A stretch of 64,000 nucleotides of DNA from Agaricus subrufescens (lineage: Eukaryota; Basidiomycota; Agaricomycetes; Agaricales; Agaricaceae). The translations under genes and the position numbers were made by a program. The notes below the pieces were generated by a model. It saw only the letters and a list, made by a program, of their open reading frames with translations. It ran no database searches and was not told where the DNA came from. The DNA is taken from contig CM057067.1 in NCBI GenBank assembly GCA_029945375.1, positions 1,798,001 to 1,862,000 of the forward strand, in the 5' to 3' direction. Shown piece by piece: positions 26,490 to 37,667 of the stretch (its first letter is position 1; each line of letters opens with the position of its first letter).

Positions 26490-28370
26490 CTACGACGAAT
26501 ACTGATTTTCCCCTCCTTCAAATACCGCCTGTTTCTCAGCTCTAGCGTCGTCCACGTATCCCTTCAGGAGCGCAACGGCCTTCCTCAAATTCATCCTATA
26601 TTTTGCTGAGACAGGAACCACTACTACATCCTCCCCCAGTTCCGATTTAACGCAATCATCCAATTTCTTCAGGCGTGCCTGGGCTTCTTTGACCATCTCG
26701 TCCGAAGGCGCAGAAGAGGGACCCGCGACGAGGTCGGCTTTGTTCGCAATGACCATCCTAATCCTTGAAGACATGCCCTCTTGGTAGGTCTCTAATTCGT
26801 TCTTTAAGATTTTTACAGCCTCGCATGGATCTGCGTCAACGACTGGCAGGTCACCCAGTTGAGCTCCGTTAGCCGGATCAGCGTCTTTTGCGATACCGAT
26901 AGATGGAACTGCGGATTCGGGGTCCTCGACATCGGATTCCGAAGTCGTGTCTCCAAGCGCCGGCTCGGGCTCCCTTGATAGGGGTTGTCCTGCAGAGAAA
27001 TCTACAACACAGACTAGAGTTGGTGAGCGTTCAATAGCCCTAAGGAACGAGTGGCCTAATCCCGCGTGGGCAAAAGGGGATGCCGAGTTCTCGATAAGAC
27101 CCGGGTTATCCGCGATAGTGAAGCGATAAGATTCATAGAGATCGAAAAAGTAGCCGGGCCGTGTTGGCGTTGATTTTGAGTGGGCAGTGATGGAAGTCGC
27201 GGATGTACCTGGAGTATGTAGATCATGTAGTTGGTTTCTTGTAGGGGAGTTGGCTAACTCTCCTCGCTTCATCTTGTCTTTGAAGGATTGCTCCTCTACC
27301 TTGGTCTCGTCATATACGGTTTCGTCAGGTACAAGTTCGCCTTCAAATGTTCCGTCCTCTGCAATGCGCACGATACCGACAACGGGATTGAGAGTTGTAA
27401 AGGCATACCCAGCCACTTCGGTCTTGGCGCGGCCACCCGTAAGAGCTTTGAGGAGTGTACTCTTGCCTGCATTGGGCATGCCTACGAGACCGACATCTGC
27501 CAGGAGTTTAAGTTCGAGAAAGAGAGTGACTCGCTCGCCTTCGTGTCCACGAGTAGCATACCGAGGGGCCCGATTTATTGAAGAAATAAAATGTGGATTT
27601 CCGAGCCCGCCCTGTCCTCCCTGTGCGATGAGATGACCCAAATATTCAGTTTGTCGAGTACCTAAAGGAGCGTCGTCGGCTTTCTGCGTCTTGCCGGATT
27701 CTTCAATTTTGTCCAGGTCGAGGTATATGGGGTGTTCGTCGAGCCGCCGCCGTCGTGCAAGGCGACGTTCACGCTCAAGCTTATACATAGCGGCCTCCGC
27801 CTCCTTGAAGTCGTCGCGTTGTACATTCGCTTCCGCGAATCCGGGATATTGCACCCATCGCTTTTCTCTCATCCGCTCCATCCGTTCTGCCACCGTCAGA
27901 CTGGACAGCACATCTTCTTCGTTCTCCCATTCATCCTTCCCTCTCCGTGGGTCATTTCTTCCGAGCTCCCTGACCACGGTGCCTAACGGAACTTTGATAG
28001 TAAGTGGTTCCCCAGCTTTCCCGCTTTGCCAAGTGCCCTTTCCATTCTCGCCATTATGGCCTATGATGCGATTGGCGACGGTTGAAAGCGTTGTGAGTGT
28101 CGGCGTCGGCAGAAAATACACGTGTCCCCCCCGTCCACCACTCCCTCCAGACGGTGGACCGTGCGCAATAAATTTTTCTCGGTGGAAAGCAGCACAACCG
28201 TCACCACCTTTACCTCCACGTACGGAAACAATGAGATGGTCGAGGAAGGAGTTTCCTCCTTGCCGTCGCTTCCATTCTGCCTGGCGCTTGCGTTTGTAGG
28301 CTTCTACTTGCTCTGGGGAACGCTGGAGGCCTCTGACGACGGAGGAGGAAAAGGCGCGACGAGAAAGCAT
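26490..28370 (-). CDS. MTG2: Mitochondrial Obg-family GTPase (MTG2)
   Basis: A single-exon gene of 626 residues. The N-terminus (MLSRRAFSSSVVRGL) is basic and Ser-rich, as in a mitochondrial presequence. The glycine-rich Obg fold begins near residue 40 (FLDHLIVSVRGGKGGDGCAA, then GPPSGGSGGRGGHVYF) and continues to GGQGGLGNPHF near residue 250. The GTPase domain then shows G1 GMPNAGKST (about 297-305), G2 within YAFTTLNPVVG, G3 DNPGLIE, G4 NKAD and G5 SAK. An insertion sits between the Obg-fold strands (about 140-240), and another precedes G3 (about 350-420) and carries low-complexity sequence. The family binds the mitochondrial large ribosomal subunit and assists its assembly. It is divergently transcribed from the small gene at 28469, with only about 100 bases between the two starts. 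Confidence 0.93.
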   Translation of the reverse strand: MLSRRAFSSSVVRGLQRSPEQVEAYKRKRQAEWKRRQGGNSFLDHLIVSVRGGKGGDGCAAFHREKFIAHGPPSGGSGGRGGHVYFLPTPTLTTLSTVANRIIGHNGENGKGTWQSGKAGEPLTIKVPLGTVVRELGRNDPRRGKDEWENEEDVLSSLTVAERMERMREKRWVQYPGFAEANVQRDDFKEAEAAMYKLERERRLARRRRLDEHPIYLDLDKIEESGKTQKADDAPLGTRQTEYLGHLIAQGGQGGLGNPHFISSINRAPRYATRGHEGERVTLFLELKLLADVGLVGMPNAGKSTLLKALTGGRAKTEVAGYAFTTLNPVVGIVRIAEDGTFEGELVPDETVYDETKVEEQSFKDKMKRGELANSPTRNQLHDLHTPGTSATSITAHSKSTPTRPGYFFDLYESYRFTIADNPGLIENSASPFAHAGLGHSFLRAIERSPTLVCVVDFSAGQPLSREPEPALGDTTSESDVEDPESAVPSIGIAKDADPANGAQLGDLPVVDADPCEAVKILKNELETYQEGMSSRIRMVIANKADLVAGPSSAPSDEMVKEAQARLKKLDDCVKSELGEDVVVVPVSAKYRMNLRKAVALLKGYVDDARAEKQAVFEGGENQYSS

Positions 28371-28468
28371 GCAGTCCGAAAAAGGAAATGGTACCGTCAG
28401 TGATCCTGAAATGTTCAGATGGCTGCTGGGCGTTTTCTGGAAATCCGTCTTCGTCCTCCCCTAGCCTC

Positions 28469-28993
28469 ATGGCCCTTTCCAGGACCCCGACTCCGTCCCG
28501 TACCATTCCTCCGGGCACAGTTCCCATTCTCCTGGCACAGTTCTACCAACCCCACGGGGGTGAACACTGGACTCTGAACGTTATAGAGTCCCCAGATTGC
28601 ATCCATACCTTCGAGATCCGGGGGAACAGAGACTCCTACACGTACATCCACGACCGCATGAAAAATCTGGATCGTGTAGAAAGTTACCGTGGAGGATGTC
28701 ATGTAGGCAATGTCCCTCGGGACAAAGTGGAGGAGATGAGGGCAAAACTGAGGGAGGTTGCTATCAACAAGCAGGAACCCCGGTGGAATCCTCAGATCTG
28801 GGTGTTGGACTCGATAAAACTGCTAAAAGAGGAAGGGTGGGCATTTAATGGCCTTAGTGAGGGCTTCACGCGGAGAGAGCTTCAAAAGGATATGATGCGA
28901 TGGGATTCGGTGGACGATACAGTGTACGAAAGATTGCTGGAGGAAATGAAGACAGGGAGTCCGGTGACCCCGACACCAGTTACTGTGCCATAG
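28469..28993 (+). CDS. Conserved-looking hypothetical protein, 174 residues
   Basis: An intronless frame encoding MALSRTPTPSRTIPPG and then a compact domain containing LLAQFYQPHGGEHWTLNVIE, SYRGGCHVGNVP, and a C-terminal helix region (FTRRELQKDMMRWDSVDDTV). The frame is open upstream to an ATG at 28388, which would add 27 residues. I prefer 28469 because the conserved-looking part begins after it and it leaves room for a promoter shared with MTG2. The mixture of aromatic residues and charged helices suggests a small soluble protein. I recall similar short proteins in Agaricomycetes but cannot assign a reaction or a named domain with confidence. No signal peptide or membrane helix is visible. 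Confidence 0.65.
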   Translation: MALSRTPTPSRTIPPGTVPILLAQFYQPHGGEHWTLNVIESPDCIHTFEIRGNRDSYTYIHDRMKNLDRVESYRGGCHVGNVPRDKVEEMRAKLREVAINKQEPRWNPQIWVLDSIKLLKEEGWAFNGLSEGFTRRELQKDMMRWDSVDDTVYERLLEEMKTGSPVTPTPVTVP

Positions 28994-29738
28994 TGGCTCT
29001 TCCTATCTGGCCTCAACCGCCAGCATTCTGCTCGAGATACCCTTCAGTTGTGGAAACACTCGCAAAATCTGTTATCGATCAAAGATCATACGGGATTTTC
29101 TTATATCATTCATCCATTCACCGTCATTTTCTCTCCATCATTAGGCTGTAACTTGTACCAGATCTTTTCAGGATATTGTCGTCTATTTTTAGTGCCGATG
29201 TTAAGCATGTATGTACATACTTGTGTTCTTGAATTGTTTCGGAAGCCATCTGATTAACCTCCTAACACTTAGAGCATACGCCGATAGTAATTCCGATCAG
29301 CTGGCCCGGCCCGCATCGCCAATTAATGGGGACTTTGGGCAGGCATTGGAGCAAAGATTCTGGGTTAACTGATGCGGCCCTCCGTCTCCCATCGTCCCCT
29401 ATGGTGTTCTTGGCTAAACTGCTGCGTTGATGTCGCGACTGTCTTACATTTGGAAGTTGATGTCTTAGCCGATTTAAATGCGTTTTCAGTCGGCCGATGG
29501 ATATATATCATATAATGTTTTCTCGCTTTGGTTTGCCGTCTACTCCACTTCTATTCAACTTTATAAACAACAACTCAAGAGCTCAAAATAGCCTTCGGAT
29601 TAAACGGAGAGTAGAGGAGCAAATTTGACAAGGGACACAGTTCGGGCATACCCCGAATGGCATGAATGATGGCTGTATCGCAAAGCGGATCAGCGCATCG
29701 TGATCATCTATGCCGATTACTCGACCTTGCACATAACG
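28994..29738. other. Intergenic upstream of tRNA, no gene recognised
   Basis: This holds the 3' end of the small hypothetical gene and the upstream flank of the tRNA. I see nothing else that I can support. Confidence 0.35.
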
Positions 29739-29823
29739 GCATTAATGGGGTAGTGGTAACCTGGGTCGTTGCCATGAGACAATGGATTTCGACCCGCCGG
29801 GGGTTCGATTCCCTCTTAATGCA
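29739..29823 (+). tRNA. tRNA-Gly(GCC) with a 14-base intron
   Basis: The acceptor stem GCATTAA pairs perfectly with TTAATGC, followed by discriminator A. The D arm is GGGT-AGTGGTA-ACCT. The anticodon stem GGTCG pairs with CGACC around a 21-base loop. That loop reads TT-GCC-A, then a 14-base insert at the canonical 37/38 position, then T. The T arm is GGGGG-TTCGATT-CCCTC with one G-U pair. The anticodon is GCC, decoding glycine GGC/GGU. The A-box and B-box promoter elements are internal (AGTGGTA region and GGTTCGATTCC). Intron removal would need the tRNA splicing endonuclease. Confidence 0.93.
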
Positions 29824-32606
29824 TATTTTTCACAAACCATCTATTTGGCGAGTTGTTTTGTCAAGAAGCTTCCCTATGGAACACGCACCCTTTTTGGATC
29901 GAAAGATTTTGTGATGATACTTCTTTTAGAGAGGCGTGAAGTACGTATGCTTCGTCGATTGATCTCATACGACGTGGAACCATGAAACGCGAATACATTA
30001 TTTCATTTCTTTCTTTTTGTGTTTTTCCTCGTCTTTATTCACATTAAATGAACCAAATAATAAGCACAACTGCGGAAAATCTGCAGACTCGTCGTATTCC
30101 CATCGGACACACTGTCAAGACAAATTGCTGTATGATTCGAGTCCCACAGCCAAGGAGCCAACACAGAAGGAGGTGATGTAATAAGAAATGAATATGAATG
30201 AAAGCTATGAGACACTCCCTTCCCAAATTGAACCCCACCGCAGTACACGTTAACAAATAAAAAAAAAGAGTTATTTTCTCCAGTGAAGAGATGTGATTGC
30301 TCAGAAGTTAGATAGAACACACTCCAATTCAATTTACTCGACCATGTGTTGTTGGCTAACGATAGTAAATTGATATCGTCAGTATGGAAATCCCCCCCCA
30401 ACGCTGACCGCTTTCATGTTCACATTCTCGATTACCTTTCAGAACCCGGTTTTCATAAATGGCTGGTTTCGTAGATTTCCTTGCTTTTGAAACTGATGCG
30501 ATGTGATTGGACTTTTTCGAGAAAGCGCATTTTCAATGGATAGAAGTTATGATCGAAAAGTGAGATAGATTCCGTACATGCCAATGTCATGCATAGTGTA
30601 GAAAGAGGTGGTTCGAGTGACTTAATCAGATCAAGAATTTCGGGGTTTATTGGGCAAGGGTTCATTCACCACACTACAGTAGCGTCAAGCACTCAAAGGC
30701 GAGCGGAATTAGGCGAGATCTATTACTTCCAAATATTAGGTTTTTTCGAATAGTAAGAACAAACATTAAGCCCCCAAACTCAAGAATTATTAACAACCGA
30801 GTCGTCATCATAATAACACTTAGCACCCCACTGGTTTGAAACACAAAATCGAGGCCAACTCCTCGGTCATGAAAAGATTTCAAATTCAATATCCTCAAAA
30901 CCCACCCCAAACACCACGCACACAGCGAAGAAGTTCAGAGAAAAAAAATGTAATAACATACAGAACCGACCACATGGTTTCGGATAGTATTCATCTACAA
31001 TACTCCAACGCAAACAGCGTCCTGCTTCATTGTTTCAGAGCCAAAACCCACCACACACAAATCCCCCATATAATGAAAACGCAACCCAAGAAGGAAACGG
31101 ACTGAGCCGTATTCTAGACTTTCAAAGGGTCCCTCATACCCAGCTCTAAACATACTCCGCAATCGGATGTTCGATCACGAATCCCTCAGCAACTCCAGAA
31201 ATGTATTCAAGTATCACTAGGATTCTACTGGAATATCTCTAGATCGGTTCCGGGCGTGCTCGCATTCATCTCGAAGAACAGCCCACCGATTTACATCCGA
31301 ATAAGCACCGCATGGAAGTCAAGAGAAGTCTAAGTAGCCGTAAAGGAGGAAAGATTCTTATGCAAGGAACGCTCTTAAGAAGAGGCTGTTTATAATTTCA
31401 ATACTCTTAGCGCCAGAACTTGTACTTTCTCGAACAATTTTTGTGACAGGTACTGCTATTGCACCCGAAGGGGGAATTGTAATTCAATTGCATCCTGATT
31501 GTATCCGACCTAGTATGTATCCGATGGACTCATTTCGGCATCTAATCCCGGTGAGCATTTCTCACGAAAAAGATTTACCTTTAGTAAAAGGAAGCTGCTA
31601 TACAGTAATAGCCCTAGAGCGTGTGTCTGTCACGCCCGCTACATAAGGTACTCAACCATATCTGTCTGGCCAGTGGGAATATTGGATTCCAGAAAGGCGC
31701 TAAGCGGATCAGAAAACCTGATATGGGAAATGTACATGTGGAACAAACGAAGGAGAAAAAAAAAAACTACCAAGGGATCCACCAGAACTCATCTCCGCTT
31801 TGACCGTGCAAAGAATTCACAAGTCAGTGTCCCCAGTCCACAAGTCTCCAACTAGCACGCCCACTCGGAAAGTGCCAAAAGCCGATACGGATTTCCCAAG
31901 CCAGGGTTACACATGGGCATTCCATCACGAAGAATGTACCAAACAACGCTCACAAGTATTAAAAGGGGGGAAAAAAACGCCAAAAAGTCCAACTTTAACG
32001 CCCCATCTTGTCCAAGTGTAGCCAGATACCTGGTCATAAGATCGCTACCGCCCTGCGTTATTAAGGGTTTATGTTGTGCTTGTTGACCCGATATCGGAAA
32101 TGAGCCATATATGCGTGTAGTGTACCTTCTTTTTCTCTCATCAAGAGAAACTCAGTTGCCTGCGGTGAAGGGTTGGCCTAGAACTTCAGTAAAAAAACAT
32201 ATGCATTTGAACCTTTCGTACTGAAGGCATGCAAGGTCCTGGGAATTAAGAAAGTATATCTTTAATACAATGGCTGTACGTGCTTTGATGCCTGCGGAAA
32301 AACCGCGGGTGTATTGTTCGTTGTATCAGTGTTGTATGATTTCGCCTCCGACCCGGTTTGTCGGTGACCTGATACCAAACACAGGGTCCCACATTTGGCA
32401 GTTAGATGTGCAAAGATCAATTTTGGTCCACTGGATATATTCCAAACTTGGGAGTGACAAGGTATGGGACAGCTTCAATGGAATAACCATGGCGCGCGGT
32501 AGGGATTCCTAAAACGTCATCACATCCAAAACCAGAGAAACGCAAACATTGAAAACATTACAAATGAGAAAGGCAAATTATTTATGGAAAGTTGTGGTTT
32601 CGATTC
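29824..32606. other. 2.8 kb intergenic region, no gene recognised
   Basis: Between the tRNA and the SEC11 stop I see only short AT-rich open frames on both strands, none longer than about 120 codons and none with a recognisable motif. No repeat or mobile element is evident by eye. Confidence 0.4.
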
Positions 32607-33380
32607 CTATTCACGTTGTAACAACGCCAAAAGCCCAAGACCACCTAATAACGCGTATTTAAGTTGCGGGAAGTCGTTCTAAGAATTTGCATTAGAAAAT
32701 TAAGAACACGGTCAAAAATAAAAGGCTGTGTATACATACCATCGCGATCGTCACATAGCCAATGTAGGGAAGGAACCTAGGGTTCATAGACGAAGAACAT
32801 CAGAACTCCACATGAAAAGAACATGGACTGTACATATGCGCACCCTCTGACTTTTCCTACAATATGTTTCTTTTCCAGCCACTGAAGACCCTGGTATAGT
32901 TCTAAATCGTCGACGTAGTTGTTGTCACCTTTAGTTAATAGGAGTTGCTTGTCCTTCTTCTTGTCATCGTGTGTTTCCAATACTCGGTGCACAATGGGAA
33001 TGTCAGCGCCAGGGATTTTGTAAACAGTGATGTCGCCAGTTTGATACCGTTGGTTTGCGGGATTGGTCAGGAAGAGGAGATCACCACGGTAGAATGCAGG
33101 TTCCATTGATCCACTGATATCTGGTTAGCGGGGTTTGGCTTTGCGAGGTTGGAAAGGGCATGCCTGAGAACGACGACAATTGGTGACTCTGAATTTGTGA
33201 TGAGGCCAAGGCCTTTCCAAATCATTAAACCTGAAGCAATGACGGAAGCAAAGTTGAGGAGCTGAAGCAGGACCTGTGCGCGAACGGTCAGCAACAGAAG
33301 TCAGCCTTGAACAAACAGCGCAGAGCACAGACATGACGGAAGCCGAGGCGCCTGAAAGTCTTGAGCTCGTCGGCGAACAT
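32607..33380 (-). CDS. SEC11: Signal peptidase complex catalytic subunit SEC11, five exons
   Basis: Exons read 33380-33333, 33273-33164, 33113-32844, 32776-32740 and 32678-32607, giving 178 residues, the usual size for the family. The N-terminus [20 protein letters not shown] leads into one membrane helix ([17 protein letters not shown]). The catalytic serine lies in SGSMEPAF and the histidine in IVHRVLE. A conserved TKGDNN follows. The C-terminus ([20 protein letters not shown]) matches SEC11 tails and ends LLALLQRE. The enzyme cleaves signal peptides in the endoplasmic reticulum lumen. Intron 2 (33114-33163) starts with GC rather than GT, and interrupts the codon for the catalytic serine region. 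If intron 3 were retained, the frame would stop early at 32777. Assignment is firm. Confidence 0.94.
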
Positions 33381-33664
33381 CGTGTACGAAGAAAAAAGGA
33401 AAAAGACACGTCTGCAGACGCGGTGCTCACGTGGCACAGCCACTCTGATCATTGGCTTAGCGATTCGTTACTCAGGGCGATGGGGTTGGTCATATCATGT
33501 TTAACATAGCAAAGGAACATAGGCGCATGCAGAGACAACGGGTGCAGAGTAATAGATACAGGATGACCGGGCCTTCCATCCCACCCCAGTCCTCGGCTTG
33601 TGATGTATGATATATGTCACGATAAGACGGATCCCGGAAGTGGTTGCCTCGAGCGGCTGGTCTT

Positions 33665-34212
33665 TTATTTCTCAGGGTTAGCATTCCTGGGGGGAAATAA
33701 GTCAGTAAGAGTAGATGAGAGGCGGGAGAGTTGATAGGAGAAGAATAAATCAGATAGGAGCGAAAGACGTGAAAGATGCATGATTGTCAACACTTTTGTT
33801 CAGCGTGAACTATGCGAATTTGCTGGTATCATCAGATAGCATTTGGGGGCTGGATTGAAGGATGCGATGGCGGCGGTCGTCGTCCGATAGGGAAAGCATG
33901 CAACAAGATTGCGATTAACGATACTCACATTCTCCGTTTGCCACCGGGTAGTGTTGTCACGTTAACGAAGCTGAGATATGCAATCAGTAAAATCTCCAAT
34001 ACAGCCTGATGACTAGACTTACCGGCGGTTGTATAGCATACGTTTCTTTGCTCGACCTCTTGGCTGCTTCTTCTTTTCCTGCTTTTCGACCTTTGGTGTT
34101 TGAGCCCTGACTTTGCCAGCACGGGCGAGAGATCCGTGAACTAGCAGGGTAGAGTCGTCATTATTCGGAGGCTGGGCACTGAGAGGGACAGCGAGCAGCT
34201 ACCTTTTCCCAT
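33665..34212 (-). CDS. RPS30: Ribosomal protein eS30 (RPS30), four exons
   Basis: Exons are 34212-34203, 34140-34023, 33970-33929 and 33686-33665, giving 63 residues, the same length as I recall for yeast eS30. The protein reads [20 protein letters not shown], then a Lys/Arg-rich core ([19 protein letters not shown]), then [19 protein letters not shown]. It is a component of the small cytosolic ribosomal subunit. No ubiquitin-like fusion precedes it, as in other fungi and unlike the animal FAU gene. The first exon holds only ten coding bases. The last intron (33687-33928, 242 bases) is several times longer than its neighbours and appears to host a box C/D snoRNA. Confidence 0.95.
33746..33840 (-). 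ncRNA. Box C/D snoRNA of the U80/snR60 type inside the last eS30 intron
   Basis: On the minus strand the order is box C TGATGA (33834-33829), D' CTGA (33803-33800), a C'-like GTGTTGA (33793-33787) and box D CTGA (33753-33750). Upstream of D' the RNA is complementary over 11 bases to GTGAACTATGC, and upstream of D over 15 bases to ATAGGGGCGAAAGAC with one G-U pair. From memory, both are segments of large-subunit rRNA about 90 bases apart, the two targets of human U80 and yeast snR60. The box-D guide places its fifth base on the second G of ATAGG. The D' guide is one base off the second A of GAAC. I see no good terminal stem, and the base before TGATGA is C rather than purine. Ends are approximate. 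Confidence 0.72.
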
Positions 34213-34839
34213 ATTGTCTTGAGGTTGGGGTCGTACAGCTCGGTGACTGCCAATCATGCCGCCCACTGTACAGTTTCTACTGATAAGGTTTCGGCATGCT
34301 GCTCGGCATGCTCCGCGCTACGTTCCTCCCTTTCTTCTGTGGACTGACTAATAATAGAATGCTCATAAGTCGGAACGCGCATATCATGATCAGTAGCGTT
34401 GGTAACCCTTCTCGCCGAGCCATCCTCGTCGCCCAGTCGTGTTGCGCACACTACGATGTGTTTTCTAGTTCGCTTTCCATTTCTAGGGCTTCTAGTGCGA
34501 GGTTAGTCGTGCGCTACGTCGAAAAATCGCGTAACGCGTGTGGTGGCTCCCGCCGCTCAATCATCGTCCTGTCACCGGCTGTGTCGGATCCACGCCTTCG
34601 CAGCCTTTGTGAGGTAACATTGCAACAAGCAACGCGCTCTTACATCCAGGAATGGATGGTTCCTGAGCGAGGCCTGATCAGTGTGAGATCATGGTGATCA
34701 TGAGAGCCCCTGTTCTATATTGGTCCTTGAAGTGTCAAGTATAAAGTCCGACAGTCCAGGTTTCAATTTGCTTTCTTTCCCGTCCCACCAGTCCGTTCTT
34801 AGTCGTTCTTTTGCTCCCCACCCTCCTTTGTCCCTCAGG
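34213..34839. promoter_or_regulatory. Divergent promoter region of eS30 and the GPI-anchored protein gene
   Basis: This 627-base spacer lies between the two starts. A TATAAAG element at 34740-34746 sits about 100 bases before the ATG at 34840. A CT-rich stretch precedes that ATG. Long open frames overlap here, but none has a recognisable domain. Confidence 0.45.
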
Positions 34840-35745
34840 ATGTTCTTCAAGTCCCTTGCCCTTCTCGGCCTCGCCGCTACCCCCGCCTTCGCCAACGTCT
34901 TTGTACGAGTCCCAAAAAAGCATAAAAAAAAAAAAGAAACGCTCGCTAACGTGTTTTCTAGATCACAAGCCCGACTGCTTCCTCCGACTTCCCGGCCGGC
35001 CAACAAGCAACCATCACCTGGCAAGACGATGGCAAGGCTCCCTCTCTCCATGATATGGGTGCCTGCAAGGTGTCTATCTACGCCGGAAACGCCTTGCAAC
35101 AGGTACCGCTTCGTTGTATATGTAAATACAATTTGCTGACATTTTTACAGACCTCCATCCAAACTATCGTAGACAGCGTGGATGTCTCTACGACTTCTAC
35201 TATCCAATTCACCCCTAGCGCCGGTGTTGGTCCTAACAGCGCCGAATAGTGCGTCACACCTTCGTGAACACGTTGCAGTTACCTGACGCGCTTTAGCTTT
35301 ATTCGGATCGAATCACTCAACGCAAAAGATTCCAGCAACCCGCAGTTCCCTGCCTTGGCGTTCTCTGCCAAGTTCAAGTCAGTCGGAAATTACGCACATC
35401 TTACCATCCTGTCTGATCGCCTGATTTCCTAGGTTGTCCGGCATGAGTGGATCTTTCAGTCCTGCAATTCAGGCTCAAATCGATGGTCAGTCTACTGCAC
35501 CTCTCGCCGCTCAGACTGCGCCTGCTGGTGCCCCGTCCGGCGCTGCTCCCCCATCCGGGGCTGCTCATACATCCGGTACTCCCGCCCCAACCGGTGGCGC
35601 TTCTGCAACTAGTAATCACGCCGCCACCTCTGGTTCCTCGTCTGCTTCTCCCTCGAAGACTGCCAATACCAATGGTTCTCTTGGTAACAAGTCTTCATGG
35701 GGTGTTATACTTGGAGCCGTTCTTGTCATCCTCATTGCCCTCTAA
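34840..35745 (+). CDS. Secreted GPI-anchored Ser/Thr-rich protein with Kre9/KNH-like N-terminal domain
   Basis: Exons are 34840-34902, 34962-35102, 35151-35248, 35297-35377 and 35433-35745. The signal peptide MFFKSLALLGLAATPAFA occupies the first exon. The domain then reads ITSPTASSDFPAGQQATITW with WQDDGKAP, a core of beta-strand-like sequence, and GVGPNSAEYFIRIES, which fits the fungal Ser-Thr-rich anchored family (Kre9/Knh1 domain). A GMSGSF motif follows. The C-terminal half is rich in Ala, Ser, Pro, Gly and Thr, and should be O-glycosylated. It ends in a hydrophobic stretch (WGVILGAVLVILIAL), the usual GPI signal. The protein probably sits on the plasma membrane or cell wall. A relative with the same plan lies at 55231. 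Precise function is unknown. Confidence 0.85.
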
Positions 35746-37667
35746 GTGATTGGATTGCCAAAACCTTTTTTTTTCGTTATTGTTGGTGCTTCGCTTCATC
35801 CTTGTCTGCACTGACTCGAAGCGCCATGATTTGTTTGTTGATTCCACGTCATATAATCTCGTTATGGTGAAATGATATACGGTGCACATGAGTACTTTAG
35901 GTTTTTTTTGGATGGTCAATTTCAAAATAATATACATTCGGGCCTTGTATGTAGCTTTTGTGTTGCTCAATACCTGAAGTACGCCAATAATTATCTACAC
36001 CAGTGCGTAATACAAAGGAGATGATTTGCTTCAGTTACCTCTCTTGTCATTGCAAATCGGGCAAAGGGTAGTGGAGCATGATAATGGTAATAGAACCTAA
36101 GGTGGAACGCGACGTGCAGAGTAATTAGTTCTAATTGCATCCTCGTGCCTGCTTAGTGCGTATGCATACATGTTCTGAAGGTAATCGCCTCAGGGAAATT
36201 CGGTCCAGTGACGGAGCTCCTTCTATGAAGTAGACCTGAACATTATAGCGAAAGCCTCGAAGCGCCTGGAATAAGTAAATCAAAATGCCAAGCGAACGAG
36301 GGCGTTGATTGTTTCTTCGGATGGTTTGACCGTGTGAAAAGTGATGCAGTGAAACAATAACTCTTTAATTTACATACTAACTGACAACCGTGACTGGTTG
36401 GACCGAATTTTGAACCCGCTCTGCGCTGTGCCTTCTTATGTCTATTCCACAGTGGTCATTCGCAGAATCTTATACAACAGTGGGACATTCCATCCGTCAA
36501 AAGGTTTTCGGAAAATTTGCTTGACATGATCTTCTTAGCACCTGTGGGGTTCATCGCCAAGACAAGGACCCTCACATTATTGCTTCTCGCTCCTCCGATC
36601 CCCGTGACATATGCCTACCTAAAGTAAAGCATCGAGTCAATTTTCCGTGCATGGCGATCAAGAGGGCGGTACACGTGGTTACATCTCTTCTCTCGTGGCC
36701 AGCACGTTTAAGAGCGTTCGGGGAAGCTATGCTTCTCGCACGTTTTCGAGAAACTACTAAACTGCTTCTCGTGGTTCTCTTCCGGTGTTATTACTCCGAG
36801 AAAGTAGGAAAGTCAGCAGGCTGGTGAAAGCGGTTATGGAGATGAACGAAATTTTGCTAGCTTCTGGATGTTCTTGCAGACAGTCTCATGGAGCACGGTG
36901 ATTTTATGGCAAGGAATGGTTGGTGTATCGAGAGTTGGTACTTGAGGTATGACTATCCTACTTTCATCGGAGTTACAGGAATAATGTCGCTGAAGCCGGC
37001 CCTAGGCGCGCCGCCTCTCCCCGCGGCAGTCACAGCGTTCGTTTGTGAAGGATCAACGTCGGTTACACACAAACCCCAACTGCTCGCGTGGTGCATCATC
37101 ACGGGGAATATTCAAAATCACAACGTCCTGTGGTGAACATAGGACTGTCGACCATTCTCTTTACTTCTCCCTCCCCAGAAGTTGGAGTGAGACGACCAGC
37201 TTTGTGAGCACCAGCGTATCCCCGTCTTTGCTTCTTCCTTTCTTATGAAACTGTGGATTAGGATGCATGCGGTATGCACGAGAATAAATTGACTATTCCA
37301 GAGTTCACAAGTTCCCCACAATCCAAATAGCGTTAGTCCAACACCTCGTGGACACTAATTAGTTTCTACGAACTTGCGAAGATTGTCCGTCAGTTACTTT
37401 TCGGCTAAGAGTTTCCCGTCCCTGTGGTGCCTCTTCGCCACTCAGAAACATGTTCACTCGGATCATCTATTTGATTCAAAGACAATCATTCTTGAATGGT
37501 TTAGCCCTGAGTGACAAAACGAAGATCCATTGTTGATCTGGAGCGGGCCGCAGAATGTCGACGGCGCGACGCGATCCCGGAGGTAATTGGTTATAAGGCA
37601 GCTGCTTGGGAAGGGAAGATACATAACGTTTCCTAAAACCAAGACAAGTTCGCTATATCCTCTTGAA
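35746..37667. other. 1.9 kb intergenic region with a TATA element for the esterase gene
   Basis: No gene recognised. A TATAAGG element at 37592-37598 lies about 75 bases before the esterase ATG. The first 250 bases carry the probable 3' end of the GPI protein gene. Confidence 0.4.

Noticed and set aside
32777..32844. SEC11 ending at the stop at 32777 with tail FFVYEP
   Set aside because: The true C-terminus [15 protein letters not shown] appears after removing an intron that contains that stop, and it gives the expected family length.
34254..34697. Open frames of up to 133 codons on both strands upstream of eS30
   Set aside because: No family motif, no splice partners, and location in the divergent promoter region; composition looks like chance.
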